Origin: Gammaproteobacteria bacterium | GTDB lineage: Bacteria > Pseudomonadota > Gammaproteobacteria > Arenicellales > JAOTYS01 | Length of the DNA stretch: 5,869 nucleotides | Direction of reading: 5' to 3' | Assembly (NCBI GenBank): GCA_029861795.1 | Contig: JAOTYS010000302.1 | Span: 1 to 5,869 of the forward strand | In this document: piece by piece, positions 1 to 5,722 of the stretch | Position numbering within the stretch: the first letter of the stretch is position 1 | Layout of the letters: each line of letters begins with the position of its first letter | Position numbers and translations under genes: made by a program | Notes under the pieces: model-generated | What the model saw: the letters and a program-made list of their open reading frames with translations, nothing else | Databases searched by the model: none | What the model was told of the DNA's origin: nothing

Positions 1-1
1 A

Positions 2-811
2 CCGGGGACACTTGCGGTGGTTGGTGTCTCCGCCATGACAGAGCGATGCGCGCGCTCGTTGAGCGAGCTGGCGACACAGATTGTTGTGGTCAATCGGACC
101 ATGTCTCGGGCCGAGGCGTTGGCCATAGCAGTAGGTGGAGAGGCTCGGACTCTGGATGAGTTTGGCGAGTCGCCTGATCCTGTTGAAGTAGTGATTTGTT
201 CCACTGGTGCAACGGAGCCGGTGCTTCGGGCCCGCTGCATGAGTCGGCTGGCAGCGGGGGCGCCCTCCGGCAGGCCGCCGCTGGTCGTTGATCTTGCCAT
301 TCCCCCAGATGTAGATCCATGCGAGGCTGAGGCGGCTGGGATTACCCGGATCGGTATGGACGAGATCAACGCGGAAGCGCAAGCGCGACGAGCTGAACGC
401 GCCGAAGAGGCAGCGGAAGCGCGCGGTCTGGTGGATGATGCGCTGACGCAGTTCTGCGATCGACTTACCGAAGGTGCAATCGCTCCTAAACTCGCGGCTA
501 TTCAGTCCCGATATCGTGCGACTGCGATAGAAAGTACCGAGCGGTTGTTCCAAAAGGAGCTCTCTGCCCTAGAAGAAGCAGAGCGGGAGTCGGTGCGAAG
601 GTGGGCTGAGTCCTTGGCACGCCGCCTGGCTCATCTGCCGTCAAAGGGAATTCGCAGTCTCGCGTACCGTCATGGGATGACCGCGGTCGAAAGCTTTCTC
701 GATTCTGCTGACGAGGCCTTGCAGCGGGAGATTATCTCAGCCACCCGCGCACGGGAGCAGGGTCAACGCGCTCAACGCACGCGGCAATCCGAGGAAGACG
801 ACGAGCCGTGA
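2..811 (+). CDS. hemA: Glutamyl-tRNA reductase, C-terminal part (5' end outside window)
   Basis: HemA reduces glutamate on charged tRNA-Glu to glutamate-1-semialdehyde with NADPH, the first committed step of C5 heme synthesis in the cytoplasm. The frame is open from base 2, so the catalytic N-terminal domain with its active-site cysteine lies outside the window. What remains is the NADPH-binding domain and the helical dimerisation domain. Visible family marks are VVVNRT (around 83-100), the ICSTGA segment (about 194-211) and VDLAIPPDVDP (near 287-320). A long Ala/Glu/Arg-rich helix follows, then the C-terminal LARRLAHLPSKGIRSLA block. The GTG at 17 falls inside the Rossmann fold and is not a real start. 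Oddity: where most homologues have a GAGE-like glycine loop, this one reads GVSAMTE (23-43). The TGA at 809 is followed by hemL after 7 bp. Identity is secure from the ordered motifs and the hemL neighbour. Confidence 0.93.
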   Translation, partial: PGTLAVVGVSAMTERCARSLSELATQIVVVNRTMSRAEALAIAVGGEARTLDEFGESPDPVEVVICSTGATEPVLRARCMSRLAAGAPSGRPPLVVDLAIPPDVDPCEAEAAGITRIGMDEINAEAQARRAERAEEAAEARGLVDDALTQFCDRLTEGAIAPKLAAIQSRYRATAIESTERLFQKELSALEEAERESVRRWAESLARRLAHLPSKGIRSLAYRHGMTAVESFLDSADEALQREIISATRAREQGQRAQRTRQSEEDDEP

Positions 812-818
812 ATCGAGT

Positions 819-2150
819 ATGGATACTAAGCGATCCGCAAGCGGAGGACTGGATTTGAAAGAAACACAATCGGGGCCGGAATCGCAGAAGTGGTTTCATA
901 GAGCGCTGCAACTCCTCCCGGGAGGAGTGAGCTCACCGGTGCGCGCATTTCGCGCCGTCGGGGGTACACCGATAGTGATTCGAGAGGGCCAGGGAGCGGA
1001 ATTGGTCGACGTCGACGGTCGGCGCTACCTTGACTTCGTGGGGTCCTGGGGGCCGTTGATCCTCGGCCATGCACATCCTGAGGTGGTGGCAAGGATTACC
1101 GAAGCGGTCCAGCGGGGCACGACCTATGGAGCGCCGTGTCCGGATGAGGTGGAGCTGGCTGAGCTGGTTATTGAAAGCTACCCTGGCCTCGAACAGGTTC
1201 GATTCGTTTCTTCTGGAACCGAAGCCACCATGAGCGCCATCCGGCTGGCCCGGGGAGCAACCGGTCGAGATCTCATCGTCAAGTTTTCGGGGTGCTACCA
1301 CGGCCACGCCGATCATCTGCTCGTCTCGGCTGGATCCGGGCTCGTCACCTTCGGTCAGCCATCGTCGGCAGGTGTGCCGTCCTCCTTCGCGGAGCTCACA
1401 AGGGTCTTACCTCTTGACGACGAGGAGAGGCTCCGTGATCTGTTCTCACAAGAGGGAGATCGCATTGCCGCTGTGATTCTCGAACCGATTCCCGCCAACA
1501 ACGGCCTGCTGTTACAGCGCCGCGAGTTTTTGCAAGAGCTTCGCCGGTTGACCCACTTACATAACACTCTGCTCATCTTCGATGAGGTGATCAGCGGTTT
1601 TCGCGTGACACCCGGTGGTGCAGCCGAGTTGTATGGAATCACTCCCGATATGGTCACCTTCGGCAAGGTGATCGGGGGTGGTTTGCCAGTCGGTGCTTTT
1701 GGAGGATCGCGCGATCTTATGAAGCATCTAGCCCCTGAGGGTTCGGTTTACCAAGCAGGGACCCTGTCGGGCAATCCAATTGCAATGGCCGCAGGGCGTG
1801 CCACGCTCGAGGTGTTGCGACAGTCAGGCGGTTGGTCTCGACTGGAAGCACTCGGAAGGTCTCTCGAAGAGAAAATTCGTCCGGTGTTGGCGTCGACGGA
1901 TCAACCCATGTCGATCGTGCGTGTCGGATCGATATTCTGGATGGTTTCGCAGAGCGAGCCACCTCGTTCGGCCGAGACGATCAACGATGCCCAAGCCGAT
2001 AAATACCGGAGCCTCTTCGCCGGACTGCTAGAACGAGGCATTTACCTGGCGCCTTCCGCCTATGAAGTTGGTTTTCTCTCACTTGCACATCAGCAATCTG
2101 ATTTGGATCGGTTCGCGCGAGCTTTGGCTGAGGTGCTGGGAGTCGACTAA
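819..2150 (+). CDS. hemL: Glutamate-1-semialdehyde 2,1-aminomutase
   Basis: This PLP-dependent, class-III-aminotransferase-fold enzyme isomerises glutamate-1-semialdehyde, the HemA product, to 5-aminolevulinate in the cytoplasm. The 443 residues contain the ordered family motifs: PGGVSSPVRAF (34-44), VGSWGPLILGHAHP (74-87), SSGTEA for PLP phosphate contact (131-136), CYHGHAD (159-165), DEVISGFR with the PLP-pyridine Asp255 (255-262), and GKVIGGGLPVGAFGG with the Schiff-base Lys283 (282-296). YQAGTLSGNP (311-320) and the C-terminal YLAPSAYEVGFLS (409-421) complete the set, and all catalytic residues are present. The N terminus is about 12 residues longer than expected if ATG 819 is used. An in-frame TTG at 855 has a much better Shine-Dalgarno, so the start is uncertain. 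The gene lies 7 bp after hemA and 2 bp before the kinase gene, which implies co-transcription. Confidence 0.97.
   Translation: MDTKRSASGGLDLKETQSGPESQKWFHRALQLLPGGVSSPVRAFRAVGGTPIVIREGQGAELVDVDGRRYLDFVGSWGPLILGHAHPEVVARITEAVQRGTTYGAPCPDEVELAELVIESYPGLEQVRFVSSGTEATMSAIRLARGATGRDLIVKFSGCYHGHADHLLVSAGSGLVTFGQPSSAGVPSSFAELTRVLPLDDEERLRDLFSQEGDRIAAVILEPIPANNGLLLQRREFLQELRRLTHLHNTLLIFDEVISGFRVTPGGAAELYGITPDMVTFGKVIGGGLPVGAFGGSRDLMKHLAPEGSVYQAGTLSGNPIAMAAGRATLEVLRQSGGWSRLEALGRSLEEKIRPVLASTDQPMSIVRVGSIFWMVSQSEPPRSAETINDAQADKYRSLFAGLLERGIYLAPSAYEVGFLSLAHQQSDLDRFARALAEVLGVD
843..857 (+). promoter_or_regulatory. Strong Shine-Dalgarno and alternative TTG start of hemL
   Basis: GGAGG at 843-847 stands 7 bases before an in-frame TTG at 855-857. 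The annotated ATG at 819 is preceded only by a weak GAG-type purine tract. Starting at TTG would remove 12 poorly conserved residues and give a 431-residue HemL whose PGGV motif sits about 22 residues in, nearer the usual HemL length. The GGAGG is itself inside the longer reading frame (two glycine codons, GGA GGA), so a chance match is possible. Confidence 0.45.
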
Positions 2151-2155
2151 GAATG
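2138..2155 (+). promoter_or_regulatory. Ribosome binding site of the histidine kinase gene, inside the hemL 3' end
   Basis: GGGAG at 2138-2142 precedes ATG 2153 by 10 bases and lies within the last codons of hemL, whose TAA ends at 2150. This supports ATG 2153 as the kinase start and suggests ribosomes finishing hemL can reinitiate there. Confidence 0.6.
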
Positions 2156-3271
2156 AATCGAGCCAACTCGAGAACGCGCTGGATTCAGATAGGTTTCTTT
2201 ATTCTGTTGCTAGTCTGTGTCGGTCAGGTGGGCTGGTGGATGCTAGATCAACGGATCCACAGCACTGAACTCGCAGAGCGGATGAGCCGCGATCTTGAGA
2301 GCGACCTTCAAGCCGCACAAGCCATGGTCGAACTCGGAATTCCTGCGTCCGAAGTGGCTAACACCTTCGAGACTGTGACAGAAACCGGAGCTGAGCTTGC
2401 CGTCGATCCGAACGTGTTAGCGCAGCTTGAGAATGAGAACCACCGTCGACTACGCCGCTACGTTTGGGAGGGATCTTTCTTTCTAGTGGTTCTGATCGCT
2501 GGGATGACCGTGCTGGCTCGTGCACTTCACCAAGAGGTTGTCCTACGTCGACGACAGCAAAACTTTCTCGCGGCGGTGGGCCATGAGTTCAAAAGCCCGT
2601 TGACAGGAGTGCGACTTGCGGCCGAGACGCTCGCACTGCGGGACCCACCCGCGGATAGGCGACAGCGACTCATCCGTCAAATCCTCGACGAACTCGAACG
2701 TCTCGAGGGAATGATCGAGAACCTTTTGGACACGGCTCGAATCGAGGACGGGAAATCGACTTTCAGAGCTGAACCGATCGAGCTCTGCGGAACGATTCGA
2801 GACGCTGTCCGAGCGTTTGAGGCCCGTGCGCAAAGCTCAGGCGTCATGGTTCAAATCGACCTGGAGGATGAGATATTTATCGAGACCGATCGCAGCGCAC
2901 TCGCGACCGTGCTGCGAAACTTGCTGGATAATGCTTGGAAGGCCACCAGGGACAAAGAGGGGGCGCAGATCAAGGTTCGGGCCTATCATGGCTCCAACGG
3001 CGTGACCATGGAGGTGCACGACAACGGCGAAGGTTTTGCGCCAGAGGAAACAGACAAGCTGTTTGAAAAGTTCTATCGCCCAGGAGATGAAATGCGCCGC
3101 GGCGGACAAGGGTCAGGCTTGGGACTTTACATTGTTCGCGTATTGGTCAAACGATCCGGGGGGCAGATCCGCGCGTTCAGTAGTGGCAGGACAAAGGGCG
3201 CGACTTTTACCGTGGTCTGGCCCGCGATGAAAGAGGCTTCGCACTCATTGCCCGAGCGCGAACCAGTGTGA
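2153..3271 (+). CDS. Membrane sensor histidine kinase, HAMP-less, two transmembrane segments
   Basis: This 372-residue kinase senses an unknown signal and should phosphorylate the response regulator encoded directly after it. A basic N terminus precedes TM1 (about 13-31). An extracytoplasmic loop of about 70 residues (32-104) is charged, looks helical and resembles no sensor fold I recognise. TM2 spans about 107-124, then a short basic helix LRRRQQ leads straight into HisKA, with no room for a HAMP domain. The H-box FLAAVGHEFKSPL has the phospho-acceptor His144. The ATPase domain shows the N-box LRNLLDNAWKA (254-264), G1 DNGEGF (290-295), F-box LFEKFYRP (303-310) and G2 GQGSGLGLYIV (318-328), so it looks fully active. 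ATG 2153 is 2 bp after hemL with GGGAG upstream. The stop overlaps the regulator start by 4 bp. Kinase class is certain; the signal is unknown. Confidence 0.95.
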   Translation: MNRANSRTRWIQIGFFILLLVCVGQVGWWMLDQRIHSTELAERMSRDLESDLQAAQAMVELGIPASEVANTFETVTETGAELAVDPNVLAQLENENHRRLRRYVWEGSFFLVVLIAGMTVLARALHQEVVLRRRQQNFLAAVGHEFKSPLTGVRLAAETLALRDPPADRRQRLIRQILDELERLEGMIENLLDTARIEDGKSTFRAEPIELCGTIRDAVRAFEARAQSSGVMVQIDLEDEIFIETDRSALATVLRNLLDNAWKATRDKEGAQIKVRAYHGSNGVTMEVHDNGEGFAPEETDKLFEKFYRPGDEMRRGGQGSGLGLYIVRVLVKRSGGQIRAFSSGRTKGATFTVVWPAMKEASHSLPEREPV

Positions 3272-4026
3272 CTGGCTCCGACGCCCCACGAAGCGCTCCC
3301 GCTGTAGGTTGTTCAGGTGCGAGCATTCTCGTTGTCGAAGATGAGCGCACACTGGCTGATCTCATCGGGTCGAACTTGGAGCAGGAGGGTTATCAGGTTG
3401 AGCTCGCATTTGATGGTGCCGAAGGATTTGATCGGGCGCTGTCGCGACGATTCGATCTGCTGATTCTCGATGTAATGTTACCCGAGCTTGACGGGTTCGC
3501 AGTCTGCCAACGACTTCGTAGTGCGGGCAAGGATGTAGCAGTTCTATTTCTCACCGCAAAAGCAGACGCCAACGATCGCATCCACGGACTTGAGGTGGGT
3601 GGTGACGACTACCTGCCGAAACCGTTCCACTTGAAAGAGCTACTCCTTCGCGTAACCGCTATTCTGCGAAGAAATCAATGGTACAGCTCGGCCGCAGCTC
3701 AAAGCTCGGTGTTGAGTTTTGGCGATAACGAGTTCGACTTTCGCTCCTACAAAGGATACTCCTGGGATAGCAGGGAGCAGTCGTTGACCCACAAAGAAGC
3801 AATGATTCTAAAGGTACTTTCCGAGCACGAGGACGAGGTGATCACGCGAGAGCAGATACTAGAGCAGGTCTGGGGTTATGACATCTATCCATCGACGCGA
3901 GTCATCGACAGCTTGATCGGTCGGCTGCGACAGCGCTTTGAGCCGGACCCAGATGTACCTCGCTACTTCCATACCGTTCGAGGCGTGGGGTATCGCTTTA
4001 CCCGGAGTGCAAAAGATGCGGTATAA
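3268..4026 (+). CDS. OmpR/PhoB-family response regulator
   Basis: This is a 252-residue DNA-binding transcription regulator, presumably phosphorylated by the adjacent kinase. The receiver domain (about 18-133) has the acidic pair Glu24-Asp25, the phospho-acceptor Asp68 in LILDVMLPELDG, the switch Thr96 in FLTAKAD and Lys118 in LPKPF, so all key residues are present. After a linker of about 15 residues, the winged helix (about 150-247) carries LTHKEAMILKVL, the recognition region around PSTRVIDSLIGRLRQRF and the closing wing YFHTVRGVGYRF. The start is GTG 3268, whose last two bases share the kinase TGA (GTGA), the classic arrangement for translational coupling. There is no strong Shine-Dalgarno of its own. 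The N terminus has about 17 residues before the first receiver strand, slightly long for the family. It is the last gene of the hem operon. Its target genes cannot be read from the window. Confidence 0.95.
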   Translation: MTGSDAPRSAPAVGCSGASILVVEDERTLADLIGSNLEQEGYQVELAFDGAEGFDRALSRRFDLLILDVMLPELDGFAVCQRLRSAGKDVAVLFLTAKADANDRIHGLEVGGDDYLPKPFHLKELLLRVTAILRRNQWYSSAAAQSSVLSFGDNEFDFRSYKGYSWDSREQSLTHKEAMILKVLSEHEDEVITREQILEQVWGYDIYPSTRVIDSLIGRLRQRFEPDPDVPRYFHTVRGVGYRFTRSAKDAV

Positions 4027-4147
4027 GGATCGTCGTTCTCGAACGCTTGCTGACAGGAGAGTGATGTAGTGGTTTTAGCACGTCGATGCCGAGGAATCGG
4101 ATGCAATTATTGCGCATGACAGTTTTCAGGCGGACTGAAACGAGCAT
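4027..4147. other. Convergent intergenic spacer between the regulator gene and hemN
   Basis: Both flanking genes end here. I see only short inverted repeats: CGTTC-tc-GAACG (4034-4045), CCGA-ggaa-TCGG within 4089-4100, GCAAT-t-ATTGC within the ATGCAAT...GCAT segment near 4101-4118, and TTTCAG-gcgga-CTGAAA (4124-4140). The last is the best stem (6 bp, 5-base loop). It sits 7 bp beyond the hemN stop and could act as a weak bidirectional terminator, but it has no T-tract on either strand. No open frame here deserves annotation. Confidence 0.5.
4124..4140. terminator. Weak symmetrical hairpin between convergent genes, possible terminator
   Basis: TTTCAG (4124-4129) and CTGAAA (4135-4140) form a perfect 6-bp stem around GCGGA. 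On the - strand it starts 8 bases past the hemN stop, the right place for a 3' end. It is A/T-rich at the base and not followed by a clear U-run, so it falls short of a canonical intrinsic terminator. Confidence 0.3.
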
Positions 4148-5539
4148 CTATATTACACGAGAGAAACTTTTTTTCGGTTGGTCGTGGTGTAAATACCGAT
4201 CGAAAATCATACAGACGTTGCGAACCAGTAATCGACCTGTGAGGGTGAGGTGGATTTGGTTCCCTTGGATTACTAGCAATCCATCTTTTTCCATTCCCTC
4301 TAATGCTTGCAGTTCACCCTTAAAATAGTCGGTAAACCGAATCCCATGACGCTGTTCTACTGTGTTTGTATTAAGTCGACTATAGCACATCAATTGATTA
4401 ATAATTTCTGCACGTAATTTGTCGTCATGTGTGAGCTCGATTCCGCGAGACACGGCCAACCGCCCGGCATCTATGTGTCGATAATACTGGTCGAGATTGT
4501 GGGTGTTCTGACTATAACAGTCTCTGACATGACCGATTGATGTAACGCCCATCCCTAGCAGATCGCAGTTTGCGTGCGTTGCATACCCTTGAAAGTTCCG
4601 GTAGAGGGTGCCGTCTCTTTGTGCTGCAGATAAATCGTCGTCATGTTTGGCAAAATGGTCCATCCCGATATATTGATATTCCGCATCGTCTAGGCATTCC
4701 AAGGTGTTTATCAGTATCTCGAGTTTTTCTTGCGGAGAAGGTAGATCTCTGTCCAGGATTCGTCGTTGTGGGGCGAAGCGCTCGGGCAAATGGGCATAGT
4801 TGAATACGCATATCCTGTCTGGATCGGCCAGTAGGACTTTGTCCAAAGTGCTGCGGAAACTGCTCACTGTTTGGAGTGGCAGTCCATACATAAGATCTAC
4901 ACTAATAGACCGAAAGCCTGCACGACGAGCTGCCACGATAACGGCCAAAGTATGTTCATAGGATTGGATACGGTGAACGGCCGCCTGCACGTTGGGTTCG
5001 AAATCTTGAATGCCAATACTGATGCGGTTAAAGCCGAGCGCCCGGAGTGCAAAGATATCTTCCGCCTCGACCGTGCGTGGATCGATTTCGATGGAATAGT
5101 CTCGATCATGTTCGTCAGCTAAGGCGAAGTGCGCGCTAACCGTAGAGAGAAGCTGATCTATCTGGCGTATGGTGAGAAAGGTTGGTGTTCCACCGCCCAG
5201 ATGGAGTTGCAGCACTTTGCGATCGCTGTGAAATAGCTCGCTTTGTAGACGAACTTCCTCGCGGAGAGATCTCAAGTAGGTCTCGGCCTTGGACCGAACT
5301 TTGGTCAATATTTTGTTGCAGGCGCAGTAATAACACAGTGTGCTGCAGAAGGGGATGTGGAAATACAAGGATAGCGGATTCGGGATGGGATCCTCGTTAC
5401 TGAGTTGCGCACAGCGACGATAGTCGATATCACTGAAGTGGGCACTGAAGTGGACAGCGGTGGGATAAGATGTATAACGAGGTCCTGTCGTGTCGTAACG
5501 CCTTATGAGATCCAAATCGATTGAGAGAGGGGACGACAT
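4148..5539 (-). CDS. hemN: Oxygen-independent coproporphyrinogen III oxidase (radical SAM)
   Basis: HemN converts coproporphyrinogen III to protoporphyrinogen IX in the cytoplasm without oxygen, using S-adenosylmethionine and a 4Fe-4S cluster. The 463-residue protein has SGPRYTSYPTA-like residues TGPRYTSYPTA (18-28), LYFHIPFC (58-65), the cluster motif C65-x3-C69-x2-C72 plus the extra Cys74 typical of true HemN rather than HemW, GGGTPT (115-120), SIEIDPR (149-155), SIGIQDF (174-180), DLMYGLP (215-221), VFNYAHLP (245-252), IGMDHFA (291-297), RNFQGY (314-319) and a terminal FSRVI as in E. coli HemN. No key residue is missing. An in-frame TAG 10 codons upstream of ATG 5539 limits the start to this codon; the Shine-Dalgarno is poor. 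Base composition is more A/T-rich than the opposite operon. Control by oxygen is implied by the FNR-type box upstream. Confidence 0.97.
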   Translation of the reverse strand: MSSPLSIDLDLIRRYDTTGPRYTSYPTAVHFSAHFSDIDYRRCAQLSNEDPIPNPLSLYFHIPFCSTLCYYCACNKILTKVRSKAETYLRSLREEVRLQSELFHSDRKVLQLHLGGGTPTFLTIRQIDQLLSTVSAHFALADEHDRDYSIEIDPRTVEAEDIFALRALGFNRISIGIQDFEPNVQAAVHRIQSYEHTLAVIVAARRAGFRSISVDLMYGLPLQTVSSFRSTLDKVLLADPDRICVFNYAHLPERFAPQRRILDRDLPSPQEKLEILINTLECLDDAEYQYIGMDHFAKHDDDLSAAQRDGTLYRNFQGYATHANCDLLGMGVTSIGHVRDCYSQNTHNLDQYYRHIDAGRLAVSRGIELTHDDKLRAEIINQLMCYSRLNTNTVEQRHGIRFTDYFKGELQALEGMEKDGLLVIQGNQIHLTLTGRLLVRNVCMIFDRYLHHDQPKKSFSRVI

Positions 5540-5568
5540 CAGTAGAAAGTGATCAGCTGAGCAATAAG

Positions 5569-5596
5569 CCTACGCAAGCGTGTTCGATTGCGTAGG
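5569..5596. repeat. Perfect 9-bp inverted repeat in the hemN leader
   Basis: CCTACGCAA (5569-5577) and TTGCGTAGG (5588-5596) are exact reverse complements separated by 10 bases. The repeat lies between the FNR-type box and the hemN ATG, around or just after the likely transcription start. It could be an operator for a second regulator or a hairpin in the 5' leader. No T-tract follows it in the hemN direction, so it is not a standard terminator. Confidence 0.6.
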
Positions 5597-5606
5597 ATAA
5601 TTTATC
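5597..5606 (-). promoter_or_regulatory. Candidate -10 region of the hemN promoter
   Basis: On the - strand the stretch reads GATAAATTAT, containing overlapping 4/6 matches to TATAAT (GATAAA, TAAATT, AATTAT). It begins 16-20 bases downstream of the FNR-type box. That would put the box centre near -36 to -40, slightly closer than the classic -41.5 of class II FNR promoters. The exact hexamer is not decidable by eye. Confidence 0.35.
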
Positions 5607-5622
5607 TACTGTTGTGCAGTTA

Positions 5623-5636
5623 TTGACTTAGATCAA
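5623..5636 (-). promoter_or_regulatory. FNR/Anr-type binding site upstream of hemN
   Basis: The - strand reads TTGATCTAAGTCAA, matching the FNR consensus TTGAT-N4-ATCAA at 9 of 10 defined positions, with the dyad spacing correct. It ends 83 bases before the hemN start codon. Oxygen-responsive FNR-family regulators (FNR in enterics, Anr and Dnr in Pseudomonas) are known to control hemN, so site and gene agree. No FNR-family regulator gene is seen in the window. Confidence 0.75.
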
Positions 5637-5692
5637 GCAAGACTTACTCGTGAGCTGGCCGAAACTTGTGCCTTCCCTGGGCGTATTACGGA

Positions 5693-5710
5693 CACCCCAC
5701 TAATGGGGTG
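5693..5710. terminator. GC-rich hairpin past the right-edge frame, possible terminator
   Basis: CACCCCA (5693-5699) and TGGGGTG (5704-5710) form a perfect 7-bp stem with a 4-base loop. It starts 12 bases after the stop of the - strand frame ending at 5723 and lies 56 bases before the FNR-type box, so it would separate that gene from hemN. No U-run follows on either strand, so an intrinsic terminator is only one reading; a protein-binding palindrome or a mobile-element remnant are others. Confidence 0.35.
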
Positions 5711-5722
5711 GCTCATGCCTCT

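Noticed and set aside
17..19. GTG as the start of hemA
   Set aside because: The frame continues upstream to base 2 with sensible residues, and this codon is in the first Rossmann strand; the gene simply begins outside the window.
933..1316. Open - strand frame of 127 codons inside hemL
   Set aside because: Same reason: it overlaps the most conserved HemL N-terminal motifs and shows no domain of its own.
1355..1666. Open - strand frame of 103 codons inside hemL
   Set aside because: Lies fully within conserved HemL coding sequence, is Arg/Ser-rich as expected of an antisense shadow, and matches nothing.
4086..4328. Open + strand frame of 80 codons opposite the hemN 3' end
   Set aside because: It is antisense to well-conserved HemN codons, has no recognisable family features and no good ribosome site; a shadow frame.
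4148..5539. HemW or a heme-degrading ChuW-like protein instead of HemN
   Set aside because: The CxxxCxxCxC signature, TGPRYTSYPTA, RNFQGY and terminal FSRVI are those of true HemN.
5553..5560. Perfect 8-bp palindrome TCAGCTGA in the hemN leader
   Set aside because: Too short to stand out from chance, and flanking bases do not extend the symmetry.
5637..5722. Terminal inverted repeat of an insertion sequence
   Set aside because: The CACCCCA/TGGGGTG palindrome is suggestive, but there is no second copy, no target duplication and no transposase frame in the window.
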